This document shows, piece by piece, positions 41,190-50,870 of a stretch of 64,000 nucleotides of DNA. Both the position numbers and the translations under genes were made by a program. Where the stretch lies: NCBI RefSeq assembly GCF_030813635.1, contig NZ_JAUSUM010000003.1, forward strand, positions 1-64,000, written 5' to 3'. Origin of the DNA: Salibacterium salarium (lineage in GTDB: Bacteria > Bacillota > Bacilli > Bacillales > Marinococcaceae). The first letter of the stretch is position 1. Each line of letters begins with the position of its first letter. Under the pieces are notes generated by a model. It worked only from the letters and a program-made list of their open reading frames with translations. It searched no databases and was not told the origin of the DNA.

Positions 41190-42503
41190 TTGTTGTTAGT
41201 CAATATATTATTATTAGTTCTGCTTATAGTGTTGACCGCATTTTTTGTCGCAACTGAATTTGCAATAGTAAAGGTTCGAACATCAAAAATAAATCAACTT
41301 ATAGAAGCAGGGAACACAAAAGCGGAATCAGCAAAAAAGGTTGTCACGGGGCTTGACGAATACTTGTCAGCCTGTCAACTCGGGATAACTATCACCGCTC
41401 TAGGTTTAGGGTGGCTTGGGGAACCTACAGTAGAACGAATTTTACATCCCCTTTTCGAAACTTTCCCTATACCAGATACTGCAACATCCATTTTAAGTTT
41501 TATTTTAGCCTTTTTTCTTGTCACTTACTTACATGTTGTAGTGGGTGAACTCGCTCCTAAAACGATTTCTATCCAAAAAGCAGAGGCTGTAACTCTATGG
41601 TTTTCACCCTTGATTATTTGGTTTTACCGATTAATGTTTCCGTTTATCTGGCTGTTAAATGGCTCTGCCCAAGCATTAACTCGACTTTTTGGAATAAAGC
41701 CTGCTTCTGAACATGAAGTAGCTCATTCGGAAGAAGAATTGCGTATTATTTTATCAGAGAGCTATGAAAAGGGAGAAATTAACCAGTCTGAGTTTGATTT
41801 CGTCAACCGCATTTTTGCGTTTGACAATCGCTTAGCAAACGAAATTATGATTCCGCGAACCGAGATTGTCACACTATCACTGCAAAAAGAACAGCAAGAT
41901 AATCTTGATATTATCCGTTCCGAGCGATATACTCGTTATCCCGTTACAAAGGGGGATAAAGACCATATTATAGGTCTTATTCATGCAAAAGAAATTTTAG
42001 GCGATGTAGCCCTTTCCACCACGAAAAACCCATTTGATCTGTCTTCTTATATCCGTCCTGTTATTCAAATCATTGAATCAACACCGATTCCTGAACTGCT
42101 CGTTAAAATGCAATCCGAGCAAACCCATATGGCTGTCTTATTGGATGAATACGGAGGAACAGCAGGTATTGTAACAGTTGAAGATATTTTAGAAGAAATT
42201 GTTGGCGAAATTCGTGATGAATTAGACACAAATGAGAATCCTCTCATTCAAAAGCTGAATGAAAACGAGTCGAAATACTTGCTTGATGGCAAAGTGCTGA
42301 TAGAAGACGTGAATAACTTATTGTCTCTAGATATCGAGGACGGTCCTGTTGATACAGTTGCTGGTTGGCTTTTGTCTGTAAAATATAATATTAAAAAAGG
42401 AGACCATATTACGTTTGAAAACTGGACCTTTATCCCAAGAGAATTAGAAGGACAGCAAATCAAATGGGTCGAAGTAGTGAAACAAGATGATGAATCAGAA
42501 TAA
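41190..42503 (+). CDS. CNNM/CorC-type membrane protein with CBS domains
   Basis: 437-aa protein annotated in relatives as hemolysin-related (YhdP/YugS type). It has a DUF21/CNNM membrane domain (about 1-200, TAFFVATEFAIVKVR, YLSACQLGITITALGLGWLGEP), two CBS domains (about 215-335, IMIPRTEIVTL, LLDEYGGTAGIVTVEDILEEIVGEI) and a C-terminal CorC_HlyC domain (about 350-430). Such proteins export or sense Mg2+ and Co2+. A TTG start with GAGGG upstream is used. Confidence 0.92.
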   Translation: MLLVNILLLVLLIVLTAFFVATEFAIVKVRTSKINQLIEAGNTKAESAKKVVTGLDEYLSACQLGITITALGLGWLGEPTVERILHPLFETFPIPDTATSILSFILAFFLVTYLHVVVGELAPKTISIQKAEAVTLWFSPLIIWFYRLMFPFIWLLNGSAQALTRLFGIKPASEHEVAHSEEELRIILSESYEKGEINQSEFDFVNRIFAFDNRLANEIMIPRTEIVTLSLQKEQQDNLDIIRSERYTRYPVTKGDKDHIIGLIHAKEILGDVALSTTKNPFDLSSYIRPVIQIIESTPIPELLVKMQSEQTHMAVLLDEYGGTAGIVTVEDILEEIVGEIRDELDTNENPLIQKLNENESKYLLDGKVLIEDVNNLLSLDIEDGPVDTVAGWLLSVKYNIKKGDHITFENWTFIPRELEGQQIKWVEVVKQDDESE

Positions 42504-42505
42504 AA

Positions 42506-43447
42506 TTACATTGATTTTAACATGACCTGTTTTACCGTTTCTAAAGAATCAAGAGATGATATATCTTCTTCCAACAACGGTAAATACACCTTTTTTTGTT
42601 TAGGGAAGCGCTTGTTTATATCCTGCAAATAGGCCTCTTCTTGTCTTCTTCTTTTTTGAAAAAAAGAACTTTCCATCGCATCATCAGGCATACATTTATT
42701 CACAAGTAATGTATTTACTTGTAGCTGTGTCTTTTCTAAAATCTCTATCGCACGTTCCGTTTCAGCAATTGGTAACTTTTCCGGTAGGAGCACATACACA
42801 TAGGCCGTTTTCTTTTCGTCCATTAATACTTTTCGGGCTTCAGAAAATCTGTCTTTACGCTCCATTAGAATTCTATAAATCGGATCATCGACAGGATCAC
42901 CATCATGCAACCACTGCGAGTAATTTTCGTTAATCGACGCCCTGCGCTGCAACATTCCTTCAATCCAAGCTTCCATTAATTCAGGCAACGATAATAATCG
43001 AACCGTATGTCCTGTTGGCGCTGTATCAAACACGATTAAATCAAAATCGTGCTTTTCCTTCAAAATGATTCTAACGAGTCGATCAAATAGTGCGGCTTCT
43101 TCCGCTCCTGGAGAAACGGCTGCCATGTCAATTTGTCGATTCACTTCATCTGCCATGTGAGATTTCACTAAATCTTTAATATTATATTTTACGTCATCAA
43201 TATATCGTTTAGATTCTTTTTCTGAACTAATTTCGATGCCCCACAGATGGGTAGTCAATTTGGTTCTATGATCACCGATTGTCTTATTAAAAATATCTCC
43301 TACATTGTGAGCAGGATCTGTTGATACAAGCAATGTATGTATTCCCTGGTCCGCAGCAGCAAGCGCAAATGCAGAGGCAGATGTAGACTTCCCTACTCCT
43401 CCTTTTCCGCCAAAAAACACAATATTATAGTGAAATAACTTGTCCAT
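42506..43447 (-). CDS. ArsA/GET3-family ATPase
   Basis: 313-aa single-domain P-loop ATPase. The deviant Walker A is FFGGKGGVGKSTSASAFALA at the N-terminus, switch I is STDPAHNVGDIF (about 42-53) and switch II is VFDTAPTGHTVRLL (about 140). It lacks the second half of E. coli ArsA and shows no CxxC zinc motif of the eukaryotic GET3 type. No arsenic genes are nearby. Its tight link (15-nt gap) with the small CC-ending protein upstream suggests a joint function. Confidence 0.88.
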   Translation of the reverse strand: MDKLFHYNIVFFGGKGGVGKSTSASAFALAAADQGIHTLLVSTDPAHNVGDIFNKTIGDHRTKLTTHLWGIEISSEKESKRYIDDVKYNIKDLVKSHMADEVNRQIDMAAVSPGAEEAALFDRLVRIILKEKHDFDLIVFDTAPTGHTVRLLSLPELMEAWIEGMLQRRASINENYSQWLHDGDPVDDPIYRILMERKDRFSEARKVLMDEKKTAYVYVLLPEKLPIAETERAIEILEKTQLQVNTLLVNKCMPDDAMESSFFQKRRRQEEAYLQDINKRFPKQKKVYLPLLEEDISSLDSLETVKQVMLKSM

Positions 43448-43462
43448 ATTATAGATCTCTCC

Positions 43463-43729
43463 TTAACAACAACGAATGCCCGTTAACGGGGACTTATCCA
43501 TTCCCATCCGTAAATGCCAATCATGAAACCGTTCTATCATTTGCGGATATAACTCAAGTGTATAGTAAGAAACGGGATTGGGAATACCAAGCAGTTCGGA
43601 AAAACATAATAAAAGAAAAAGATCGTCTTCATCCCTGATTTCTCTTTTTACCTCGGCCTGATGCGGTAGACTTAGTACTTCATCGTAAAATTCCATCAGT
43701 TTTTTTAAGGTCAGTTTTCTTTCCACCAT
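43463..43729 (-). CDS. cory-CC-star family small protein
   Basis: 88-aa protein ending in Cys-Cys immediately before the stop (GIRCC). The body is predicted helical with charged and aromatic residues (KLMEFYDEVLSLPHQAEVKREIRD). AGGAGG lies 7 nt before the ATG. Small proteins of this kind, usually called cory-CC-star, are known beside ArsA-type ATPases; the assignment rests on the ending, the size and the neighbour. The exposed CC could bind a metal or a lipid or be modified, which is inference. Confidence 0.75.
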   Translation of the reverse strand: MVERKLTLKKLMEFYDEVLSLPHQAEVKREIRDEDDLFLLLCFSELLGIPNPVSYYTLELYPQMIERFHDWHLRMGMDKSPLTGIRCC

Positions 43730-43794
43730 ACTTATACCTCCTATTTGGAGAAGGAGCTTTGATGCTTAAAACACCAAGCCCCTTTTAATTTCTT

Positions 43795-45537
43795 CTATCT
43801 ATTATCAGGATCTGTATTCGGAGGTTCTTTCCGGAATAACGCCAATGCCTCCAAAAAGATCCAAACCGCAAATCCTAATATGACAGCCCCTAGTACAAAT
43901 AACAAAATTTGGGCATCTTCATCTCCAAGACCAGACCATTCAAACGCCACTTGACTTACCATCGCCCACAAGGTCATGAATAATAAGAATACCATGGGTA
44001 TAATAGTAACCATAAAATTACGTCCTTTTCTTCTTAACCATATTGATATCAACAACAAGCTGATAGCTGCTAAAAGTTGATTTACTGTGCCAAACAAAGG
44101 CCACAATAAATATCCTCCAGAACCAAACCCACGGTCTCCTGGGAGTAAAACAAGCAGCGCACTTGAACCAACAGCTAAACTAGTAGCGACATGTTTTTTT
44201 GTTAAAACATTTGCTTTGTATTCTTGACCAAGCTCAGCAATAATATAGCGCATTAAACGCACTGAGGTATCAAGAGTTGTAGCAGCAAAACTAACAACGA
44301 TAACAGCGACAATCGTTTCTGCTACGCCAGCTGGTAATCCGAGGGATGCGGCCAGCTGTCCTGCTCCTCCAACAAAATGGTTTAATCCATCCGAATTTGC
44401 TACAGTGTAGCTTTCATAACTTGCCAGAAAGTCCCCTTGGCTTGCAAAAAACGTTGTAACAGCCAGAATTGTAATGAGTGCGAGTGCCCCTTCTCCCACC
44501 GCTCCAAAGTAACCAACAAAACGGGCATCAGTTTCTCGATTCAACTGTTTTGACGATGTTCCAGACGACACTAAACCATGAAATCCCGAAATAGCACCAC
44601 AAGCTATCGTAATAAACAAAAGCGGAAACCATGAAACATCTGACACCCCTCTTGTTGCTGGCGCTGTCACTTCTGCAATAGGCCATGTAAATAATAACCC
44701 TAGATAAAGTATAGAAAGACCGACGACTAACTGGTGAGAATTAATATAGTCTCGTGGTTGCAGTAACTTCCATACAGGTAAAATAGAAGCTATATATACA
44801 TAAATCATAAGAATAACAATCCATACTAAGAAAGCAAGAGATACAGAATCAAGACCAAACGCACCTCCAGCGTCTTCTCCGCCAAAGTATGAAATTAGAT
44901 CAATCTGCAATGCTGGTATGCTGCTTGCCAATATGGCAGTAAAGTACATCACGGCAAGTGCTATTAAAGAAGGGATAAGCATTTTCTTGCCTTTCTTATT
45001 CATGGTGTATCCAATCCAAATAGCTAGTGGAATCTGGATAAACACAGCCAACACACTTGCCGGAAACGAAATAAATAAATTTGATATGACCCATGCAAAT
45101 ACTGCATTCACCATCAATACTAAAATTAAAATAATAAATAAAAACAATAGTTTCGCGCGACGACCTATAATTTTTTCTGCCAATGTGCCGATAGATTGCC
45201 CTTTATTACGAACAGATAATACGAGTGTGCCAAAATCATGGACACCTGCAGCGAAAACTGTACCAAATACAACCCATAAAAAAGCAGGCAGCCACCCCCA
45301 GTAAACAGCAACAGCCGGTCCAACGATGGGAGCTGCCCCAGCTACGGAAGTAAAATGATGCCCCCATAATACCCATTTATTCGTCGGAACAAAATCGACA
45401 CCATCTCTAAATTCATGAGCAGGAGTTCTAAAATTAGGATCCAAACGATAAATGCGTTGAGCGATAAACTTAGAATAATAACGATAGCCAAATACAAAAA
45501 CAAGTAAACCGAAAATAGCGAGCACTATAGCTGGCAC
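43795..45537 (-). CDS. cstA: CstA-family carbon starvation / peptide or pyruvate transporter
   Basis: 580-aa membrane protein with about 16-18 hydrophobic segments. Signatures are RTPAHEFRDGVDFVPTNKWVLWGHHF near residues 40-65, SVAGAAPIVGPAVAVYWGW and FHGLVSSGTSSKQLN. CstA proteins import peptides or pyruvate during starvation. Two GTG starts are possible; 45537 has better ribosome-site spacing than 45546. It is the third gene on this strand before the ArsA pair, but the gap of 65 nt contains only a weak hairpin. Confidence 0.92.
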   Translation of the reverse strand: MPAIVLAIFGLLVFVFGYRYYSKFIAQRIYRLDPNFRTPAHEFRDGVDFVPTNKWVLWGHHFTSVAGAAPIVGPAVAVYWGWLPAFLWVVFGTVFAAGVHDFGTLVLSVRNKGQSIGTLAEKIIGRRAKLLFLFIILILVLMVNAVFAWVISNLFISFPASVLAVFIQIPLAIWIGYTMNKKGKKMLIPSLIALAVMYFTAILASSIPALQIDLISYFGGEDAGGAFGLDSVSLAFLVWIVILMIYVYIASILPVWKLLQPRDYINSHQLVVGLSILYLGLLFTWPIAEVTAPATRGVSDVSWFPLLFITIACGAISGFHGLVSSGTSSKQLNRETDARFVGYFGAVGEGALALITILAVTTFFASQGDFLASYESYTVANSDGLNHFVGGAGQLAASLGLPAGVAETIVAVIVVSFAATTLDTSVRLMRYIIAELGQEYKANVLTKKHVATSLAVGSSALLVLLPGDRGFGSGGYLLWPLFGTVNQLLAAISLLLISIWLRRKGRNFMVTIIPMVFLLFMTLWAMVSQVAFEWSGLGDEDAQILLFVLGAVILGFAVWIFLEALALFRKEPPNTDPDNR

Positions 45538-45667
45538 TAAGACCACTTCCTCTCTTTGCTAGAATTTAAATAAATCTCCACTCCTTGCCTTAAAAATGTA
45601 TGCGCTATCATAATTATTATAAAAGAAATAGATGTATAACACTATTTCTTTCAATATTTTCATAAAA

Positions 45668-46384
45668 TCACCATTCAAAGAACCATTTTAATGCCAGCGT
45701 TAGTAGTGTATAGCCAATCGCTCCTCCTAAAAAGGTTCGAAAATGAGCGTTCTCCTCGGAAGGAAGTTCTTTTTTCAAAACATTCATTATCATCGCACCA
45801 GATATAAAAGCAAAAACGACACCAAGTACGAAGGGCGGCATCGGTGCAAAGACGCCAATTGTCCAGCCTATTATAATTCCAAGTGCTAGTAAGTACCTTC
45901 CAAGCTCTTGGTACCTCACACTGTCTTCCCGCCACATATCATGTGAGACCGCCATAAAATGCATTCCAACGGCAACACCATAAAAAACAGCTTCTATCCC
46001 TTCAATATCAGAAGCAAAAATTATGTAAGAGATAAGCATATTATAGACAGCAAAAAATGATATTTGTATCCAAAAAAAAGTCCCTTCCCCTTTTTCGTGT
46101 TTTCTTGAAGCTCGTTCCGCTGCTTTATGAACTCCATAATATGTTAATAAGCCAATTAAACCTAGCACATATAATTCTGAATCCATCGTCAGTCCAGATT
46201 TTGCGAAGTTTTCTTGCTCTTTATGCAATGATGGCATGACATACACAAAAACATACGACACTGCTACTCCACCCGAAAACGACAGCCATTTAAACCTGCC
46301 AACGGTGCTAGAAGATATTATTCTATTCGCAAACAATTGTACAATTAAATAAGTAATTCCTAATAAAACAGTATCTATCCTCAA
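45668..46384 (-). CDS. membrane protein with ZIP-like C-terminus
   Basis: 238-aa protein with about seven to eight membrane helices. The C-terminal part (VFAFISGAMIMNVLKKELPSEENAHF, then a last helix) and AVGMHFMAVSHDMWRED resemble ZIP metal transporters, but the usual metal-binding histidine and glutamate pattern is incomplete. It may be a divergent ZIP-like protein; confidence in that is limited. A TTG start at 46384 follows GGAGAGGAGA. Confidence 0.65.
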   Translation of the reverse strand: MRIDTVLLGITYLIVQLFANRIISSSTVGRFKWLSFSGGVAVSYVFVYVMPSLHKEQENFAKSGLTMDSELYVLGLIGLLTYYGVHKAAERASRKHEKGEGTFFWIQISFFAVYNMLISYIIFASDIEGIEAVFYGVAVGMHFMAVSHDMWREDSVRYQELGRYLLALGIIIGWTIGVFAPMPPFVLGVVFAFISGAMIMNVLKKELPSEENAHFRTFLGGAIGYTLLTLALKWFFEW

Positions 46385-46555
46385 TATGGTCTCTCCTCTC
46401 CAAATGTTAAACCAACAAACATTCATTTCCCTATTTCTCATTATTATCAAACATCATCTACAGAATGTTAATAAAATATGTACGCATTATACACAATAAC
46501 CCTTTTTATGACCGAGTTTAAAAGAAATTCACCTCTATTAAATAAGTAAATAGTT

Positions 46556-46571
46556 TGTCAGATTTCCTTCC
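46556..46571 (+). promoter_or_regulatory. TnrA/GlnR-like half-site upstream of nasF
   Basis: TGTCAGATTTCCTTCC, 100 nt before nasF. The first ten bases fit the TnrA/GlnR consensus TGTNANAWWWTNTNACA exactly, the second half poorly. A possible -10 (TACTAT, 46598-46603) is about 36 nt from its centre. The same 16-mer with one change precedes nasB. Confidence 0.5.
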
Positions 46572-46655
46572 TATATCTAACAACAGGCCGAAAAAATACT
46601 ATACACTCAACGTACAATCACTCATAGAAATACATGAAGGGAGACATCCATACCT

Positions 46656-47825
46656 ATGAAAAAACTGTATGGAAAAGTTCACATTGTCGGAGCAGGGCCC
46701 GGCTCACCCGAATTAATAACTCTTCGCGGTGCTGAATGTTTAAAAAAAGCAGACGTCGTCCTTTATGATCGTTTGGCGCATCCCGCTTTGTTGTTTCACG
46801 TTTCTGCTCACGCTAAACTCATTTACTGTGGTAAAAAACCTTGTCTTCACACGTTACGACAAGAAGACATACAAAACGAATTGATTGTCCAAGCAAAGCG
46901 CGGAAAAAATGTTGTTCGGTTAAAAGGCGGTGATCCTAGCATTTTTGGAAGAATGGCTGAAGAAATGAAAGAATTATCTGAACGCCAAATCCCCTATGAA
47001 ATTATCCCAGGTATTACAGCCGGAAGTGCAGCAGCATCCTACGCTGGTGTTTCTCTGACGCATCGTGATTATGCCCATGGGTATCGCGTTTTAACCGGAC
47101 ATGGCAAGACATCCACAGGGGATGATGTAGCCGCCGATTGGCACAGCTTAGCGCACACAACCGATACACTTATTTGGTACATGGGAATGAAACGTCTTCC
47201 TCAAATTACAGCAGAACTTATGAAACATGGTAAAGAACCCAAAACTAACGTACTCGTTGTCGAGTGGGCCACCCACAAACAACAACGTACGATACCGGGA
47301 ACCTTAGATACCATTTCAGATATTGTGTTAAAACAAGGTGTAAAAAATCCATCCATCATCATAATTGGTGACGTAACTAGCCATCACACGGATTTACAAT
47401 GGTTTGCACCATCAACTGCTGGCAGTATCCTTGCTTTTCCGCTCCATTCAAAGGAAGTAAGTCTATACGAAAAACTAAAAGACAGCGGAATCGAAGTCTT
47501 TCTCAGTTCTTCTTTATCTGAAGATTCCGACTTTAATCTTAATAATACGTTAGAAATTATAGATCGGCTTGTAGAAGAAGGATTTATTCGACACCTGATT
47601 CTTCCGGCGACAATAAAAGGGAAGCAGCTATATGAGGCATGGCAGCAAAGACGTTCCTCTATAGATAAACCTTTAACCTGTTGGATGGCAGAAGAGAATG
47701 AAACGTCCATCATTTCATCTCTTTTGCCATCCCTTCCAATCGGAAAGCCTGAAGATTCCATTAAATGCTTATTAGCTGAAGAAGTGGGACATCCTTCTCT
47801 TCAGAGTGAAAAAGCTACAGTATAA
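46656..47825 (+). CDS. nasF: uroporphyrinogen-III C-methyltransferase with short C-terminal domain
   Basis: 389-aa protein. The N-terminal SUMT domain (about 1-245) shows VHIVGAGPGSPELITLRG, YDRLAHPALL, RLKGGDPSIFGR and PGITAGSAAASYAGV. It makes precorrin-2, the precursor of siroheme for nitrite reductase. The C-terminal ~125 residues resemble a shortened HemD-type (uroporphyrinogen-III synthase) domain; B. subtilis NasF (about 480 aa) has a longer one. It is first in the nasF-nasD-nasE operon. Confidence 0.9.
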   Translation: MKKLYGKVHIVGAGPGSPELITLRGAECLKKADVVLYDRLAHPALLFHVSAHAKLIYCGKKPCLHTLRQEDIQNELIVQAKRGKNVVRLKGGDPSIFGRMAEEMKELSERQIPYEIIPGITAGSAAASYAGVSLTHRDYAHGYRVLTGHGKTSTGDDVAADWHSLAHTTDTLIWYMGMKRLPQITAELMKHGKEPKTNVLVVEWATHKQQRTIPGTLDTISDIVLKQGVKNPSIIIIGDVTSHHTDLQWFAPSTAGSILAFPLHSKEVSLYEKLKDSGIEVFLSSSLSEDSDFNLNNTLEIIDRLVEEGFIRHLILPATIKGKQLYEAWQQRRSSIDKPLTCWMAEENETSIISSLLPSLPIGKPEDSIKCLLAEEVGHPSLQSEKATV

Positions 47826-47860
47826 ACCATTTTTACTATGAACAAGGAGGAAACAAATTT

Positions 47861-50293
47861 ATGTCTAACAGACAAGAAAAATTAGTCGTCATTGGAAATG
47901 GAATGGCCGGAGTAAGAACGGTAGAGGAAATTTTAAAAAAAGATCCTAACAAATACGACGTTACTATATTCGGTAAAGAACCTCATCCAAACTATAACCG
48001 CATTTCTTTATCTTCCGTTTTACAAGGAGATACCGGAATTGATGACATTGTTCTAAACACGTATGAATGGTATGAAGAAAATAATATTACATTATACACT
48101 GCTGATCCAGTCGTAGATATTGACACGACAAAGCAAACTGTAACTAGCGAAAAGAACGTGACAATATCATATGACAAATTAATAATAGCAACTGGATCTA
48201 ACCCGTTTATGCTTCCACTTCCCGGAGCAGATAAAGAAGGTGTTATTGCCTTTAGAGATATCGAAGACTGTGAAACAATGATCAATGCTTCTGAAAAATA
48301 TAAGCGCGCTGTCGTTATTGGCGGCGGGTTATTAGGATTGGAAGCAGCACGCGGGTTAATTAACTTAAACATGGAAACAGATGTTATTCATCTTGAGGAA
48401 TACTTGATGGAACGTCAGCTTGATGATACAGCCGGCACTATGTTGCGCGAAGAATTAGAAAGCCAGGGTATGAGATTCCATATGAAAAAACAGACAGAAC
48501 AGATTGTCGGTAAAGATCGCGTGGAAGGTGTTCACTTTAAAGACGGATCGAAGCTTTATGCCGATTTGGTTGTCATGGCAGTAGGTATTAAACCTAATAT
48601 CGGTTTAGCACAAACGGCAGGTTTAGAAACGAATCGGGCTATTGTTGTTAATGATTATCTAGAAGCTAGTGCTTCCAATGTTTATGCCGTCGGCGAATGC
48701 GCAGAGCATAATGGTATTGCTTACGGTCTCGTCGCACCACTATATGAACAAGCAAAAGTCTTGGCTGACCAACTTTGCAATGAGAAATCAGAAGCAAGCT
48801 ACACTGGTTCCTTAATGTATACACAATTAAAAGTTTCTGGAGTCGATGTATTCTCGGCAGGGGACTTTCAATCTGGAGAAGGAAAAAAAGCGGTTCGAGT
48901 TCATGATGAATTTGAAGGAGTATATAAAAAAGTCATGGTCAAAGATGATAAAGTGGTTGGCTCCGTTCTATTCGGTGACACTTCCGATTCTCCTCGATTA
49001 CTAGATATGATGAAAAAACAAGAAGATATAAGCGGTATGAGTAAAGCTGTACTTCTGCCATCTGAAGAAGCAGATAGTACAGAAAGCCCTGTGCTTTCAA
49101 TGGCTCCTGATGAAACGATTTGCGGCTGCAACGGGGTGTCTAAAGAAGCTATCGTTCAGGCGATTGAACAAGATGGTCTATCATCAGTCGAAGAAATTAA
49201 AAAACACACGAATGCCTCTAGGTCCTGCGGCGGCTGTAAGCCACTCGTAGCTGATTTATTGCAAGCAACATTGGGGGATGAAAGCTCCATATCTCAAGTG
49301 GAACCACTTTGTGGATGTACTTCCCTTTCCCATGAGCAGGTTCAAGAAGATATCCGCAACCGGCAATTAACTCACCCACGTGAAGTCATGAATGTATTAG
49401 GTTGGGAAAACGAAGAAGGCTGCTCTAAATGTCGTCCTGCTATTAACTACTACTTGGGCGTTGTTCATCCAGAGACATATGAAGATGATGACCTGTCCCG
49501 TTTCGTTAACGAAAGAATGCACGCAAACATTCAAAACGATGGTACGTATTCAGTTGTCCCAAGAATGTATGGAGGCGTGACAAATTCGGATCAGCTTAGA
49601 AAAATTGCTAACGTAGCCGATAAATATGACGTCCCAATGTTAAAGCTGACAGGCGGACAGCGTATCGACATGCTCGGCGTGAATAAGGAAGACTTGCCGA
49701 ATATGTGGTCTGACCTAGATATGCCTTCCGGTCATGCCTATGGTAAAGCTATTCGGACAGTAAAAACTTGCGTAGGGGAAGACTTTTGCCGCTTTGGAAC
49801 GCAAGACTCTATCGGACTTGGTATCGCAATAGAGAAAAAGTTTGAACGTCTAAATACACCTCACAAAGTTAAAATGGCCGTGTCTGCTTGTCCAAGAAAT
49901 TGTGCAGAGTCCGGCATTAAAGATATCGGTATCGTCGGAGTCGAAGGAGCATGGGAAATGTATGTAGGTGGTAATGGCGGGGTTGACTTAAGACCTGGTG
50001 ACTTGCTCGCAAAAGTAGAAACTAGCGATGAAGTCTTAGAGATTATAAGTGCGTTCTTGCAGTATTACCGTGAAGATGCTCATTATCTTGAAAGAACGTC
50101 CCACTGGGTCGATCGCGTTGGTCTAGAACATGTCCGCAGCACCATCATTGATAACATGGATAATCGTAAGTACTATGCAGAACAAATGGAAGTGGCGCTG
50201 GAAAACAAACCAGCAGATCCTTGGGAGTCCCTTACTCATAACGAAAATAAACGCAAAGAACTATTCGAACGTAAAGCTGTAGAGCTAGTATAA
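47861..50293 (+). CDS. nasD: assimilatory nitrite reductase large subunit
   Basis: 810-aa NirB/NasD. It has an FAD/NAD(P)H domain (about 1-300, VIGNGMAGVRTVEEI and VVIGGGLLGLEAARG) and two BFD-type [2Fe-2S] regions (CGCNGVSKEAI..SCGGCKPL near 425-460; CGCTSLS..GCSKCRPAI near 490-530). The siroheme/4Fe-4S sulfite-reductase fold has cysteines in TCVGEDFCRFG and SACPRNCAESG. It reduces nitrite to ammonium in the cytoplasm. AAGGAGG lies upstream of the ATG. Confidence 0.97.
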   Translation: MSNRQEKLVVIGNGMAGVRTVEEILKKDPNKYDVTIFGKEPHPNYNRISLSSVLQGDTGIDDIVLNTYEWYEENNITLYTADPVVDIDTTKQTVTSEKNVTISYDKLIIATGSNPFMLPLPGADKEGVIAFRDIEDCETMINASEKYKRAVVIGGGLLGLEAARGLINLNMETDVIHLEEYLMERQLDDTAGTMLREELESQGMRFHMKKQTEQIVGKDRVEGVHFKDGSKLYADLVVMAVGIKPNIGLAQTAGLETNRAIVVNDYLEASASNVYAVGECAEHNGIAYGLVAPLYEQAKVLADQLCNEKSEASYTGSLMYTQLKVSGVDVFSAGDFQSGEGKKAVRVHDEFEGVYKKVMVKDDKVVGSVLFGDTSDSPRLLDMMKKQEDISGMSKAVLLPSEEADSTESPVLSMAPDETICGCNGVSKEAIVQAIEQDGLSSVEEIKKHTNASRSCGGCKPLVADLLQATLGDESSISQVEPLCGCTSLSHEQVQEDIRNRQLTHPREVMNVLGWENEEGCSKCRPAINYYLGVVHPETYEDDDLSRFVNERMHANIQNDGTYSVVPRMYGGVTNSDQLRKIANVADKYDVPMLKLTGGQRIDMLGVNKEDLPNMWSDLDMPSGHAYGKAIRTVKTCVGEDFCRFGTQDSIGLGIAIEKKFERLNTPHKVKMAVSACPRNCAESGIKDIGIVGVEGAWEMYVGGNGGVDLRPGDLLAKVETSDEVLEIISAFLQYYREDAHYLERTSHWVDRVGLEHVRSTIIDNMDNRKYYAEQMEVALENKPADPWESLTHNENKRKELFERKAVELV

Positions 50294-50307
50294 GAGGAGG
50301 ATAAACG

Positions 50308-50631
50308 ATGGACACATTACAAGGAAAAAAAGAAATATATATATTAGATTACAAGGATTTACGTGCTAATGTACCTCGTGAAATACTAATAGGGGATCAA
50401 TCTATCGCTATTTTTCTCACTCATGACGGAGACGTTCATGCCATTGAGAACAAATGCCCTCATAAAGGAGGGCCTCTCTCTCAAGGCATTGTCAGCGGGG
50501 AGTATGTATTCTGTCCTTTACACGATTGGAAAATAAATGTGATTGACGGAAAAGCCCAAGCCCCTGATGAAGGTTGCGTTACCACTTACGAAACCGTTAT
50601 AAAAGACGGATCAGTTTATATTATGTACTAA
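50308..50631 (+). CDS. nasE: assimilatory nitrite reductase small subunit
   Basis: 107-aa Rieske-type NirD/NasE. The [2Fe-2S] ligands are in ENKCPHKGGPLSQG (Cys-x-His) and FCPLHDWKI (Cys-x2-His). It pairs with NasD in nitrite reduction. GAGGAGG lies upstream of the ATG, 14 nt after nasD. Confidence 0.95.
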   Translation: MDTLQGKKEIYILDYKDLRANVPREILIGDQSIAIFLTHDGDVHAIENKCPHKGGPLSQGIVSGEYVFCPLHDWKINVIDGKAQAPDEGCVTTYETVIKDGSVYIMY

Positions 50632-50647
50632 AAAAGTTCATAGTGGA

Positions 50648-50680
50648 TGACTCCCCTTGTAAAGTGACAGGGGGAGTATT
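50648..50680 (+). terminator. probable terminator of nasF-nasD-nasE
   Basis: ACTCCCC-ttgtaaagtgac-AGGGGGAGT followed by an AT-rich tract, about 20 nt after the nasE stop. Confidence 0.7.
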
Positions 50681-50826
50681 TAATTGTTTTGGTAGGTCTT
50701 TTCATCCTGAAAACACAATGTTTTGCCTTTAATATATCAATTAGAGACAACATAACATCATTACGTGATTGCCCCTCATGCTTCCTCCATAAAATATGCC
50801 TTCTTATGCTCCGACACACTTCCATA

Positions 50827-50860
50827 CAAAGAAGAAGCTGAACACCTCAGCTTCTTCTTT
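50827..50860. terminator. bidirectional terminator between the nas operons
   Basis: AAAGAAGAAGCTGA-acacc-TCAGCTTCTTCTTTG, a near-perfect inverted repeat close to the nasC stop on the minus strand. Confidence 0.85.
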
Positions 50861-50870
50861 GTACTTCCTA

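Noticed and set aside
42506-43729. Arsenic resistance operon
   Set aside because: The ArsA-like ATPase stands without arsR, arsB/acr3, arsC or arsD, and the small partner has no ArsD cysteine pattern.
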